Both the position numbers and the translations under genes were made by a program. Positions 25,078 through 33,781 of a stretch of 64,000 bases of DNA are shown piece after piece (position 1 is the stretch's first letter; each line of letters begins with the position of its first letter). The stretch lies in assembly GCA_947493535.1 (NCBI GenBank), contig CANLRK010000002.1:248001-312000 (forward strand), read 5' to 3'. Source of the stretch: an uncultured Flavobacteriaceae bacterium. GTDB lineage: Bacteria; Bacteroidota; Bacteroidia; Flavobacteriales; Flavobacteriaceae. The notes beneath the pieces are model-generated. The model was given only the letters and a program-made list of their open reading frames with translations. It was not told the DNA's origin and ran no database searches.

Positions 25078-25230
25078 CTAATCTAATGCTCTTTTAGTAA
25101 CGTAAATACGCCAACCAATAATAGCTAATTGTAGTTTTGATGCCTTACTTAAATCTAATCTGCGTTTAGAAAAACTAGGTAATAAGGCTTTGTTAAGTTT
25201 TGCTAGGGTTTTAAAAAAAGTTTTTTTCAC
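25078..25230 (-). CDS. Small basic conserved-looking protein of 50 residues, GTG start
   Basis: A short gene on the minus strand: GTG at 25230, stop TAG at 25078. The product is strongly basic (13 Lys/Arg against 2 Asp), with a KTLAKLNKALLPSFSKRRLD helix and a QLAIIGWRIYVTKRALD hydrophobic-to-basic tail. A TAA lies four codons upstream in frame and there is no ATG, so GTG is the only usable start. The pattern KxNKxLLPS...LDLSKASKxQxAIIGWxxYVTxxALD agrees with my recollection of a short protein seen in many Flavobacteriia, sometimes labelled SsrA-binding protein although it lacks an SmpB fold. Function unknown; a nucleic-acid or membrane-surface role would fit its charge. Confidence 0.65.
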   Translation of the reverse strand: MKKTFFKTLAKLNKALLPSFSKRRLDLSKASKLQLAIIGWRIYVTKRALD

Positions 25231-25255
25231 AGTAAAAAATTAAAAAAGCAAATGT

Positions 25256-25285
25256 ATAAAAAAACTCGCTCTATTTGAGCGAGTT
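25256..25285 (-). terminator. Terminator of the BlaR1-like secreted protein gene
   Basis: A 9-bp GC-containing stem (AACTCGCTC with GAGCGAGTT) around a TATTT loop, followed on the minus strand by a run of T residues. It lies 30 bases past the stop at 25316. Confidence 0.8.
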
Positions 25286-25315
25286 AATTATTATAACATG
25301 TTTGTTTGTTGTGGG

Positions 25316-26164
25316 CTATTTTGTTGTGGCTATAATTGCTCCGTCTTGAGCTTTTTTACCATAAAGACTCATGGCGGTATCAGGTTTTAGAAAATCTACC
25401 GATTGTAATTTATTGGCTTTGGCTAGTTCGTCTAATTTTTTAAAGTCAGCTTTTTTACCATCTATCATTATTAGTTTTTCAATATTAGGATCATCTATAA
25501 AGCGAAATTTCTGAGTTGTTTTTTCGTCTTTGTCTTCTTCTACAACCCATTCCAATTCTTCTTCTATATCAGTATCTTCATCAAAATCAAAGTCAAAATC
25601 ATTTAATTTAATAATCATTCGTTTACCGTCACCATCTTCTTCAAAAACAAAAGCATTTTTAACTTTGTTTTTAATGTCTTTGAAGTCAAACTTTTTACCA
25701 TTAATAAACATTACTTCGTCTTCATCATCAAAAGAGAAATCGAAGTGTTTTGATAAAGAGTGTCTGCCATTAAAACTAAAATTATTTTCGCTAGATGAAG
25801 TTATATATAACGAATCATTTTCTGCTCCTAGTGTAATTACATCTATTGGGTTACTGCTTGATATAGAAGTATTAGACTCATTACCTTTATTGTCTTCTAA
25901 TTGAATCTTTATTGCAATAATTTCGTTGTTTTTATTTCTTTTTATTCCGGAAAATTTTGCTTCAATATTATGTTCTTTTAAAGTTTTTGTAATGGCTTTA
26001 AATTCACTGTCTTTGGTATTCTTGTCAATGGTAATTTTAATTTCATTAGTAAGCGCTATATGCTTTTCTGTAATTGGTGTAAAATTAGTAGCGAAAACAG
26101 GGCTTACAAGTGCAGTACTTAGCGATAAAGCTAAAAGTCCGTTTTTTAAAATTGATGTGTTCAT
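25316..26164 (-). CDS. Secreted protein resembling the periplasmic region of BlaR1/M56-family receptors
   Basis: A 282-residue protein with a signal peptide (about 1-25, ends VFATN). The N-terminal part (KITIDKNTKDSEFKAITKTLKEHNIEAKFSGIKRN then EIIAIKIQLEDNKGN) matches the pattern seen in the C-terminal periplasmic region of Bacteroidota BlaR1-type M56 peptidases. A middle acidic region (DFSFDDEDE, DFDFDFDEDTDIEEE) follows. The last 25 residues, LYGKKAQDGAIIATTK, look like the segment found at TonB-receptor plug domains. No M56 zinc motif (HExxH) and no membrane helices are present, so it is not a protease. It may be a soluble sensor or interaction protein; function unknown. Confidence 0.6.
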   Translation of the reverse strand: MNTSILKNGLLALSLSTALVSPVFATNFTPITEKHIALTNEIKITIDKNTKDSEFKAITKTLKEHNIEAKFSGIKRNKNNEIIAIKIQLEDNKGNESNTSISSSNPIDVITLGAENDSLYITSSSENNFSFNGRHSLSKHFDFSFDDEDEVMFINGKKFDFKDIKNKVKNAFVFEEDGDGKRMIIKLNDFDFDFDEDTDIEEELEWVVEEDKDEKTTQKFRFIDDPNIEKLIMIDGKKADFKKLDELAKANKLQSVDFLKPDTAMSLYGKKAQDGAIIATTK

Positions 26165-26294
26165 AATGTTATTCTATTTAATTAAGTTGTTGATTGCTAT
26201 AAAAATACATTAAATGAAATTTCTTTTTTGTTAAAAAAAACTTGTTTAGCATAGTTTTAACATTTGTTAGTATTTAAATTATCTTAAGGCACAA

Positions 26295-26328
26295 TTGTAC
26301 CAATTCTAAATTCTTAATAGTATCTTCG
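26295..26328 (+). promoter_or_regulatory. Promoter of the Ca2+/Na+ antiporter gene (TTG-N23-TATCTTCG)
   Basis: A -33 TTG at 26295-26297 and a -7 element TATCTTCG at 26321-26328, separated by 23 bases, precede the ATG at 26344 by 15 bases. The -7 box differs from TAnnTTTG only at the seventh position (C for T), a variant that recurs at 35110 and 43037. Confidence 0.55.
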
Positions 26329-26343
26329 CTAAAAAATAAGTAC

Positions 26344-27279
26344 ATGAATTTAGTATTAATTATTACAGGTTTAGTATTGTTGATTTTAGGTGGTGATTGG
26401 CTGTTAAAAGCAGCGGTAGGACTATCATTAAAGCTTGAAATTCCGAAAATTGTTATTGGGATGACTGTAGTATCTTTTGCTACTTCTGCACCAGAACTTA
26501 TTGTTAGTATAAAGTCTGCTTTAGATGGTTTTCCTGATTTGGCTTTGGGAAATGTAGTTGGGTCTAACATAGCAAACCTTGGGCTTGTGCTTGGTGTTAC
26601 CGTTTGTTTAGGGAGTATGGAAATACAAAAGAGTTTTTATAAAACTGATTGGCCTGTAATGATGGTAGCATCGGCGTTATTGTATGTGTTTATAGCGCAT
26701 GATGAAGTGATTGTTTTTTATGAAGGTGTAATATTGTTTTCATTTTTGATTGTTTTTTTAATATATCTACTTCGTTTTCAAAAGCAAGCTGTTGTTGATG
26801 AAATGCCTGAAGATGATGAGTTGTTACCTTTGTATAAAGTAGTATTGTATTTGGCTATTGGTGGGGTAGCGCTTTGGGGAGGTTCAGAATTGTTGATTGA
26901 TGGGGCAGTAGGTATGGCAAAGCATTTTGGTATTAGTGAGCGTATTATTGCAGTTACTGTGGTTTCTGTTGGAACAAGTATACCAGAATTAGCGGCGTCT
27001 ATTATTGCGGTTTTAAAGAAAGAAAAGGCAATTTCATTAGGAAACTTAATAGGTTCTAATGTGTTTAATATTTTAGCAGTATTAGGAATTACTTCTGTGA
27101 TAACACCAGTAAAAATTATGGATAAAGGCTTGTTGACGAATGATATTTTTTGGATGCTAGGAATTTCATTTTTGATTTTACCATTAGTTTTTATACCTAA
27201 ACGGTTACGTTTAGATTGGAAAGACGGAATTGTACTACTAGGCTTGTACGTTACATTTGTATATATTACGCTAACTTAA
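26344..27279 (+). CDS. Calcium/sodium antiporter (CaCA family, YrbG-like)
   Basis: A 311-residue inner-membrane protein with about ten helices in two inverted halves. Each half carries an alpha-repeat: GMTVVSFATSAPELIVSIKSA near residue 40 and AVTVVSVGTSIPELAASIIAV near residue 203, both with the ion-binding P-E-L core, followed by GNVVGSNIANLGLVLG and GNLIGSNVFNILAVLG. A short acidic linker (DEMPEDDELLP) joins the halves. It should exchange Ca2+ for Na+ or H+. It is monocistronic, flanked by its own promoter and terminator. Confidence 0.92.
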   Translation: MNLVLIITGLVLLILGGDWLLKAAVGLSLKLEIPKIVIGMTVVSFATSAPELIVSIKSALDGFPDLALGNVVGSNIANLGLVLGVTVCLGSMEIQKSFYKTDWPVMMVASALLYVFIAHDEVIVFYEGVILFSFLIVFLIYLLRFQKQAVVDEMPEDDELLPLYKVVLYLAIGGVALWGGSELLIDGAVGMAKHFGISERIIAVTVVSVGTSIPELAASIIAVLKKEKAISLGNLIGSNVFNILAVLGITSVITPVKIMDKGLLTNDIFWMLGISFLILPLVFIPKRLRLDWKDGIVLLGLYVTFVYITLT

Positions 27280-27305
27280 AACGTATTAGCAAAAAATAAA
27301 GTATA

Positions 27306-27337
27306 AAAAAAGAGAAGCTACTTAGCTTCTCTTTTTT
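27306..27337. terminator. Bidirectional terminator between the antiporter and glutamine synthetase genes
   Basis: Perfect 14-bp stem (AAAAAAGAGAAGCT with AGCTTCTCTTTTTT) around an ACTT loop. A/T runs on both sides let it end both convergent transcripts. Confidence 0.85.
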
Positions 27338-27365
27338 ATTAATGACATGTGTGATATATTTTATA

Positions 27366-28394
27366 TTACACAGTTAACTTTTCACAAACAGGTTTTACTG
27401 TTTTTATAATTCTTGACGCGATTTTATAAGGATCTCCGTTTGAAGCAGGACGTCTATCTTCTAAATATCCTTTCCATCCGTTATCTACAGTATAAATAGG
27501 AATACGTATTGAAGCACCTCTATCTGATATACCATAACTAAAGTCATTGATAGATGCGGTTTCGTGTAAGCCTGTTAAGCGCTCATCATTATGAGCTCCA
27601 TATAAATCAATGTGTTCTTTAGCAACAGGTCTAAAAGCCTCACAAACTTCCATAAATATTTCTTTAGAACCGCAAGTTCTTAATACTTCATTAGAGAAGT
27701 TGGCATGCATACCAGAACCATTCCAGTCTCCTTTTACAGGTTTTGGGTGGTATTCAATATAGTAACCGTATTGCTCTGTTAAACGATCTAGTAAATAACG
27801 TGCAATCCAAATTTCATCCCCAGCTTTACGGGCTCCTTTAGCAAATAATTGAAACTCCCATTGTCCGCAAGCAACTTCTTGGTTTATTCCTTCAAAGTTT
27901 AAACCAGCTTCTATACATAAATCTGCATGTTCTTCAACAATTTCCCTTCCGTGAGTGTTTTTACCTCCTACAGAGCAGTAGTATAATCCTTGAGGACCAG
28001 GGTAACCACCAACAGGGAAACCTAAAGGAAGGTCTGTTTTGGTATCCATAATAAAATACTCCTGTTCAAAACCAAACCAAAAATCATTGTCCTGATCGTC
28101 AATAGTAGCACGTGCATTAGATGCGTGTGGGGTACCATCAGGGTTTAAAACTTCGGTCATAACTAAATAACCGTTAATTCGAGCAGGATCTGGGTAAATA
28201 GCCACGGGCTTTAAAATACAATCAGATGAATCTCCCGAAGCTTGTCGTGTAGAAGAACCGTCAAAAGACCAATTTTTTAATTCTTCAAGTGTTCCTTTAA
28301 AGTCTTCATGTTCTTCGACTTTAGTTTTGCTTCTTAAGTTTTGAGTTGGTTTGTAACCGTCTAACCAAATGTACTCTAATTTAATTTTAGCCAT
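27366..28394 (-). CDS. Glutamine synthetase, beta-grasp GSII-type
   Basis: A 342-residue enzyme joining ammonia and glutamate with ATP. Length and motifs are those of the eukaryote-like GSII class rather than the about 470-residue GSI: LEYIWLDGY opening, NWSFDGSSTRQASGDSSDC, FGFEQEYFIMD with the metal-binding glutamates, GGYPGPQGLYYC, GKNTHGREIVEEHADLC, GINQEVACGQWEFQLF and KGDWNGSGMHANFS, then the DRGASIRIP arginine site. It lacks the adenylylation site of GSI enzymes, so regulation should be transcriptional or by feedback. It is monocistronic with a promoter at 28430-28464. Confidence 0.94.
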   Translation of the reverse strand: MAKIKLEYIWLDGYKPTQNLRSKTKVEEHEDFKGTLEELKNWSFDGSSTRQASGDSSDCILKPVAIYPDPARINGYLVMTEVLNPDGTPHASNARATIDDQDNDFWFGFEQEYFIMDTKTDLPLGFPVGGYPGPQGLYYCSVGGKNTHGREIVEEHADLCIEAGLNFEGINQEVACGQWEFQLFAKGARKAGDEIWIARYLLDRLTEQYGYYIEYHPKPVKGDWNGSGMHANFSNEVLRTCGSKEIFMEVCEAFRPVAKEHIDLYGAHNDERLTGLHETASINDFSYGISDRGASIRIPIYTVDNGWKGYLEDRRPASNGDPYKIASRIIKTVKPVCEKLTV

Positions 28395-28429
28395 AAAATA
28401 GTTGTGTGTGTTGTGTTATAAATAAGGCG

Positions 28430-28464
28430 CAAATATATAATTTTTGTTTTAAGAAATCTAACAA
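28430..28464 (-). promoter_or_regulatory. Promoter of glutamine synthetase (TTG-N24-TATATTTG)
   Basis: On the minus strand the -7 element TATATTTG occupies 28430-28437 and a -33 TTG lies at 28462-28464. The leader to the ATG at 28394 would be about 30 bases. The spacer is at the long end of the usual range. The rest of the 28395-28600 gap holds nothing recognisable. Confidence 0.5.
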
Positions 28465-28600
28465 AATGTAAAGAGTGTAAAAATACTTTTTTATGAGTTT
28501 GTATGGTTGAATAGCATGAGCCTTTTAGTGTTAAAGTGTCTGAGTGATAGTTACTTACTGTAAGTGTTATGAAATTAATGGTTTTGCTAATTATTTATAG

Positions 28601-28630
28601 TTGTTAAATAAGTTTATATTCTTACTTTTG
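28601..28630 (+). promoter_or_regulatory. Promoter of the parvulin/MoxR operon (TTG-N19-TACTTTTG)
   Basis: -33 TTG at 28601-28603, 19-base spacer, -7 TACTTTTG at 28623-28630; both elements match the Bacteroidota consensus and spacing. The leader to the ATG at 28664 would be about 28 bases. The TTG at 28601 could be mistaken for a start codon, but it is part of the promoter. Confidence 0.65.
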
Positions 28631-28663
28631 TTTGGTTACATAACTGTTAATTTTAATACTACT

Positions 28664-30580
28664 ATGAAATTAAATGTCCTTACATTTTTCTCATTATTAT
28701 TTATAAGTACATCATTTTCTCAAACTCAAGAGGTGCTTTTCACGGTAAATAAAACTCCAGTTACTTCAGAGGAGTTTGTTAGAGTGTATAATAAAAATAT
28801 TGACTTAGTTCAAGATGAAAAACAAAAAGATGTAGATGAATATTTAAAACTATACATTAATTATAAGCTTAAACTTGAAGAAGCTATGGCTTTAGGTTTA
28901 GATAAAGATTCTAAGTATTTAAATGAATTAGCGTCATATAGAAAACAATTGTCTAAAAAGTATTTAACTGATAGTGAAGTAAATCAAAAGTTACTTGAAG
29001 AGGCTTATGCACGTACAGCAACTATGGTTAATGTAAACCATATATTAGTGAGAGTAGAAGAAAATGCTACTCCGCTAGATAGTATAAAAGCTTATAAAGA
29101 TTTGATGGCTATACGTGAAAAAGCTGTAACAAACGGGTTTGAAACTACAATGAAAGCTGTGCATAATGGTAAAACAGTTTATGGAGAATCTTTAGGTTAT
29201 TTTAATGCGTTTAAAATGGTGTATCCTTTTGAAAATGCATCATATACTACTCCGGTAGGAGAAATATCAATGCCTTTTAGAACAAAATTTGGATTTCATA
29301 TTATAAATGTATTAGACAAGCAGAAATCTAAAGGAGAGGTAACCGTAGCTCATATCATGATAGCTAATAACAATGAAAACTTAACAACAACACCTAAAGA
29401 AAGAATAGAACAGTTACATCAAAAAATAATAGAAGGAGCAGATTTTGCCAATTTAGCAAGACAATTTTCTGATGATAAAAATTCAGCCAGAAATGGTGGT
29501 AAGTTAACTCGTTTTGGTACAGGTAAATTAAATGCTAAAAACTTTGAAGATGCTGCTTTTGCTCTAGCTAAAGAAGGGGATGTTTCTGAGCCTATTAAAA
29601 CAAAGTACGGGTGGCATATTATAAAGTTATTAAAAAAACATCCCGTTGGAAGTATTGATGAATTAAAACCTGCATTAGAACAGCAAATAAAAAACGATTC
29701 TCGTTCACAAATTGTTAATGAAAAACTATACAAGCGTCTAAAGAAGCGTTATAATTATAAAGAAACTCCTGAAGCAAAGTCGATAGCTTTAAAAACGGTT
29801 AACGGAAGTTTTATGAAGGGAGAGTGGACCCCAACTAAAGGAAAAGATCAAGAGGTGATGGCTACATTTGGAACCGAAAAAGTAGCGTATATTGAGTATT
29901 ATAGATATTTAAAATCAAAACTTCGTGCCTATCAAAATATAAAGGAGTTAGATAAAATTGTTGCTAAAAGTTTTAATAGTTTTATAAATCAACGTTTATA
30001 TCAGTATCATGATGATAATTTAGAAAAAGAATACCCTGAATTTGGATATGTAGTACAGGAGTATCGTGAAGGGTTACTGTTGTTTGAATTAATGGAAAAA
30101 GAGATTTGGAAAAAATCGAAATCTGATACAATTGCTTTGAAAAACTTTTATGAATCCAATAAGGCAAATTATTTTTGGAATGATAGAGTAGAAGCTGTAA
30201 TAGCATCAAGTGACAAAAGATGTACTGCCAGAAAAGTGCGAAAACTATTTAAAAACGGCTCAAGCATTGATGTTATAAAAAAGCAAGAGGAAAATGTCTT
30301 ATTATCTAAAGGTATGTTTGAGTTAGATGATAAAGAACTACCAGAAAAATATGCTTATAAACAAGGTGTTTCAAAAATTTACAAGCACAATAAACAATAT
30401 GTAGTTGTAAAAGCTATAGACAAGAAAGTGCCTACGCAACAGATGTACGAAGAAGTTAAAGGGCGTATAATAAATGATTATCAGGCGCAGTTAGAAAAAG
30501 AATGGCTAGAACAATTGAAACAGAAATATCAGGTAAGTATAAACAAGGAAGTGTTAAAAGAAATAAAGCAAAACTTATAA
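28664..30580 (+). CDS. Periplasmic peptidylprolyl isomerase with two parvulin domains (SurA-like)
   Basis: A 638-residue secreted foldase. Signal peptide 1-19/20 (FISTSFSQ). An N-terminal SurA-like chaperone helix region (about 21-115) contains the INYKLKLEEAMALGLDKDS helix. The first parvulin domain (about 121-220) starts VNHILVRVEE; the second (about 226-325) starts VAHIMIAN and contains DDKNSARNGGKLTRFG and FGFHII/YGWHIIKL ends. A long C-terminal region (about 330-638) may bind substrates. It should help fold outer-membrane proteins in the periplasm. Start at 28664 because it gives the signal peptide and lies downstream of the promoter. First gene of a five-gene run. Confidence 0.9.
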   Translation: MKLNVLTFFSLLFISTSFSQTQEVLFTVNKTPVTSEEFVRVYNKNIDLVQDEKQKDVDEYLKLYINYKLKLEEAMALGLDKDSKYLNELASYRKQLSKKYLTDSEVNQKLLEEAYARTATMVNVNHILVRVEENATPLDSIKAYKDLMAIREKAVTNGFETTMKAVHNGKTVYGESLGYFNAFKMVYPFENASYTTPVGEISMPFRTKFGFHIINVLDKQKSKGEVTVAHIMIANNNENLTTTPKERIEQLHQKIIEGADFANLARQFSDDKNSARNGGKLTRFGTGKLNAKNFEDAAFALAKEGDVSEPIKTKYGWHIIKLLKKHPVGSIDELKPALEQQIKNDSRSQIVNEKLYKRLKKRYNYKETPEAKSIALKTVNGSFMKGEWTPTKGKDQEVMATFGTEKVAYIEYYRYLKSKLRAYQNIKELDKIVAKSFNSFINQRLYQYHDDNLEKEYPEFGYVVQEYREGLLLFELMEKEIWKKSKSDTIALKNFYESNKANYFWNDRVEAVIASSDKRCTARKVRKLFKNGSSIDVIKKQEENVLLSKGMFELDDKELPEKYAYKQGVSKIYKHNKQYVVVKAIDKKVPTQQMYEEVKGRIINDYQAQLEKEWLEQLKQKYQVSINKEVLKEIKQNL

Positions 30581-30585
30581 TTAGC

Positions 30586-31449
30586 TTGAATAATTTTAAA
30601 ACATACAAATTATTATGTTTACTAATATCATTATTAGTCGTATCGTGTGATTTTTTTGCTCCTAAAGAGCAAAAAAAAACAATAGCTAGGGTTAATGATG
30701 TTTATTTATACGAATCAGATTTTAAAGAAGATTTCCCGAAAAATATTTCAAAAGATGATAGTGTATTGTTTTTTAATCAATATGTAAATAATTGGGCAAC
30801 AAAACAACTGTTAAAACATCGTGCAGAATTAAACTTTGAAGCAGATAAGCTTGCGGCTTTTGATCAACTTGCTGAAGATTATAAATTAGATTTATATACC
30901 AATGCTTATTTAAATGCTTTAATTGCTAAAAAGATTGATACTATAATTACTCAATCAGAATTTGATACCTTGTACAAATATTCAAAGCAAAATTTTAAAT
31001 TAAATGAAGAGCTTTTAAAATATAGATATATTACATTAAGCAAGGAGTACAAAAACTTGAAAGATGTAAAACAGAAATTTATCCGCTTTGATAGTATAGA
31101 TAAAATAGCACTTGATTCACTATCAATACAATTCCATTCTTTTATGTTGAATGATACGGTTTGGGGAAAAAAAACACAATTATTAAATCAACTGCCTGCC
31201 TTAGATGCAAACGAAAATAGTCAACTGTTAAAAAAATCTAATTTTATACAGTTTGAAGATTCAATAAGAGTATATTTGGTGCAAATTAATGATTTGTTAA
31301 ACCGTAACGAACAAGCCCCTATAGAATACATGGAGCAAACGTTAACACAAATTATTCTTAATAAAAGAAAATTAAAGCTAATAAAGCAATTAGAAATTGA
31401 AGTTAGAAAAGATGCAATACAGAATAATGAATTTGAAATTTACGATTAG
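30586..31449 (+). CDS. Lipoprotein related to SurA-type peptidylprolyl isomerases, lacking a clear parvulin domain
   Basis: A 287-residue lipoprotein. With the TTG at 30586 as start it has a basic N-terminus, a hydrophobic stretch and the lipobox LLVVSC (Cys about residue 21). The body starts with a SurA/PpiD-like segment, IARVNDVYLYESDFKEDFP, then NQYVNNWATKQLLKHRAELNF, as in chaperone N-domains, but no parvulin motif follows. A longer frame back to 30502 would overlap the preceding gene by 79 bases and bury the signal peptide, so it is rejected. The gene begins 5 bases after the first isomerase and overlaps the next by 23 bases. It is probably a chaperone partner anchored to a membrane. Confidence 0.72.
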   Translation: MNNFKTYKLLCLLISLLVVSCDFFAPKEQKKTIARVNDVYLYESDFKEDFPKNISKDDSVLFFNQYVNNWATKQLLKHRAELNFEADKLAAFDQLAEDYKLDLYTNAYLNALIAKKIDTIITQSEFDTLYKYSKQNFKLNEELLKYRYITLSKEYKNLKDVKQKFIRFDSIDKIALDSLSIQFHSFMLNDTVWGKKTQLLNQLPALDANENSQLLKKSNFIQFEDSIRVYLVQINDLLNRNEQAPIEYMEQTLTQIILNKRKLKLIKQLEIEVRKDAIQNNEFEIYD

Positions 31450-32797
31450 AACCATAGCTTTTTTAATAGCCTGTACAAGTACAGTATTTGCACAAGAGTC
31501 AAAAAACAGAGAAAAAATAGATGGCGTTTCTGCAGTTGTGGGTGATTATGTGGTGTTAGATTCTGATGTAGATAAAATGTATATTGAACTAAAAAGTCAA
31601 GGGGTTTCTACTGCAGATTTTACTCGTTGTAATGTAATGGGTAAATTATTAGAAGATAAACTATATGCACACCATGCCGTACAAGATAGTATTGTGGTTT
31701 CAGATGATGAAGTAGAAAGTACGGTAAACCAACAAATAGATTATATGAAATCGCAAGTTGGAGGTGATATGGAGAAAGTATTAGCTTTTTATAAGAAAGA
31801 TGATGAAGTAGCCTTTAGAAAAGAATTGTTCGATTTAATTAAGACTAATAAATTAGCGGGGAAGATGACCCGTAAAATTGTTGAAGATATTGAGGTTAGT
31901 CCTGAAGAGGTGTATTCTTTTTTTAATGAAATACCAGAAGAAGATAGACCAATGTTTGGAGCAGAGTTAAAAATTGCTCAAATAATACTAAAACCTAAAA
32001 CTCCACAAGCAGCTATAGATAAAGTAGTAGATAGGCTAAATCAGTTTAAAGCTGATGTGTTAGAAAATGGGGCAAGTTTTGCATCTAAAGCAGTTTTGTA
32101 TTCTAAAGATGAACCTTCACGTTCTACTGGAGGTAAGTATACTCTACACCGTAAAAAGCCACGTATGGTAAAAGAGTTTAGAGAAGCTGCGTTTAGTTTA
32201 GATGAAGGTGAAATTTCTGAGCCTTTTGCAACCGAATTTGGATACCATATTTTAATGGTAGATAAAATTAGAGGACAAGAGGTAGATGTGCGCCATATAT
32301 TGTTAATGCCAGAAGTTTCTAATGAGAATTTAGAAGAGGCTAAAAAGCTAGCCGATACGCTTCGTCAAAGAATTTTAGATAAAGAAATTTCTTTTGATAA
32401 AGCGGCATTAGAATTTTCAGATGAAAAAGAAACTAAGTTCGATGGTGGGAAGTTAAGAAATCCAGAGACTTTTGATCATAGTTTTGAGTTAACAAAAATG
32501 GATCCTTCTCTGTATTCTCAAGTTATTAATTTACAAGAAGGTGTGGTTTCTAACCCTATATTGGAGTATGATAGAACAGGAAAAGCTTTTTATAAATTGT
32601 TAATGGTAACCGATAAGAAAGAAGAGCATGTTGCTGAGTATGGAAAAGACTTTTTAAAAATAAAAGAGCTGGCATTAAAAGAAAAACAAATAGAGGCCAT
32701 TGCTAAATGGCAAGAAGAAAAAATAAAAGATACTTATATTAGAATCACAGGAGAATATAGAGACTGTGAGTATACTAATAACTGGTTAAAAAAGTAA
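31427..32797 (+). CDS. surA: Periplasmic peptidylprolyl isomerase SurA
   Basis: A 456-residue SurA family foldase. Signal peptide about 1-23 (IACTSTVFAQ), SurA N-domain (VSAVVGDYVVLDSDVDKMY, then DKLYAHHAVQDSIVVSDDEVE), first parvulin domain (about 165-275; KIAQIILKP, GGKYTLHRK, FGYHILMVD) and second parvulin domain (about 278-385; DVRHILLMPE, DGGKLRNP). It should guide outer-membrane proteins through the periplasm. The ATG at 31427 is chosen because it directly precedes the signal peptide; an upstream TTG adds ten unlikely residues. It overlaps the lipoprotein gene by 23 bases and is followed 6 bases later by moxR. Confidence 0.9.
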   Translation: MNLKFTIRTIAFLIACTSTVFAQESKNREKIDGVSAVVGDYVVLDSDVDKMYIELKSQGVSTADFTRCNVMGKLLEDKLYAHHAVQDSIVVSDDEVESTVNQQIDYMKSQVGGDMEKVLAFYKKDDEVAFRKELFDLIKTNKLAGKMTRKIVEDIEVSPEEVYSFFNEIPEEDRPMFGAELKIAQIILKPKTPQAAIDKVVDRLNQFKADVLENGASFASKAVLYSKDEPSRSTGGKYTLHRKKPRMVKEFREAAFSLDEGEISEPFATEFGYHILMVDKIRGQEVDVRHILLMPEVSNENLEEAKKLADTLRQRILDKEISFDKAALEFSDEKETKFDGGKLRNPETFDHSFELTKMDPSLYSQVINLQEGVVSNPILEYDRTGKAFYKLLMVTDKKEEHVAEYGKDFLKIKELALKEKQIEAIAKWQEEKIKDTYIRITGEYRDCEYTNNWLKK

Positions 32798-32803
32798 GAT
32801 GCT

Positions 32804-33757
32804 ATGTCAGATGTAACAGCAATTAATCAACTTGTAGAAAAACACAAATTACTAAAGCAAGAAATAGCAAAAGTAATAGTTGGTCAAGAGGCTGTTATTG
32901 AGCAAATATTACTTTCAATTTTTGCTGGCGGACACGCTTTGTTAGTAGGGGTGCCTGGTTTAGCAAAAACGTTAATGGTCAACACATTAGCTCAGGCTTT
33001 AGGTTTAGATTTTAAACGAATTCAGTTTACACCAGATTTAATGCCTTCTGATATTTTGGGTAGTGAAATACTAGATAATAATCGTGAGTTTAAATTCGTA
33101 AAAGGGCCAGTTTTTGCAAATATTATTCTAGCAGACGAAATTAACCGTACACCGCCTAAAACTCAGGCAGCGCTACTTGAAGCTATGCAAGAAAAATCAG
33201 TTACTGTAGCTGGTAACCATTATAAATTAAACTTACCTTACTTTGTTTTAGCTACCCAAAACCCTATAGAACAGGAGGGAACATATCCGTTGCCAGAAGC
33301 ACAATTAGACCGTTTTATGTTTGCTGTAGAGCTAACCTATCCTACTTTTGAGGAAGAAGTTAATGTTGTTAAAAATACTACTACTGATGTAACCATTAAG
33401 GTGAACAAATTGTTTACAGCTGAAGAAATAATTGCATTTCAACAATTAATACGTCGTATTCCTGTAGCTGATAATGTTATAGAGTATGCTGTAAATTTGG
33501 TAAGTAAAACACGTCCTAATAACCCAAACGCATCTGAAGAAGTAAAACAATATATTGATTGGGGTGCAGGACCTAGAGCTTCTCAAAATTTAATTTTAGC
33601 AGCTAAAACTCATGCGGCTATTCAAGGTAAATATTCCCCAGATATAGAGAATGTTCAAGCGGTAGCCTTAGGTATATTGCAACATCGTATCATAAAAAAT
33701 TATAAAGCGGAGGCTGAAGGTGTAACAAAAGCACAAATCATTAAAAATTTATTTTAG
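32804..33757 (+). CDS. MoxR family AAA+ ATPase
   Basis: A 317-residue cytoplasmic ATPase: VIVGQEAVIEQILLSIFAGGHALL, Walker A GVPGLAKT (49-56), Walker B IILADEINRTPPKTQAALLEAM, sensor-1 region FVLATQNPIEQEGTYPLPEAQLDRF and the sensor-2 GAGPRASQNL block. MoxR ATPases act as chaperones that activate partner proteins, commonly with DUF58 and von Willebrand A proteins, but none of these partners is next to it here. It sits in the SurA operon, and an acyltransferase gene follows. Confidence 0.94.
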   Translation: MSDVTAINQLVEKHKLLKQEIAKVIVGQEAVIEQILLSIFAGGHALLVGVPGLAKTLMVNTLAQALGLDFKRIQFTPDLMPSDILGSEILDNNREFKFVKGPVFANIILADEINRTPPKTQAALLEAMQEKSVTVAGNHYKLNLPYFVLATQNPIEQEGTYPLPEAQLDRFMFAVELTYPTFEEEVNVVKNTTTDVTIKVNKLFTAEEIIAFQQLIRRIPVADNVIEYAVNLVSKTRPNNPNASEEVKQYIDWGAGPRASQNLILAAKTHAAIQGKYSPDIENVQAVALGILQHRIIKNYKAEAEGVTKAQIIKNLF

Positions 33758-33781
33758 TAAGTTGCGTAATATCATTTTAGA

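Noticed and set aside
25530-26213. Long open frames antisense to the BlaR1-like gene
   Set aside because: Serine- and leucine-rich translations with no start context; they mirror the acidic coding strand.
30502-30585. Longer N-terminus of the SurA-like lipoprotein
   Set aside because: Overlaps the upstream gene by 79 bases and would hide the lipobox signal peptide.
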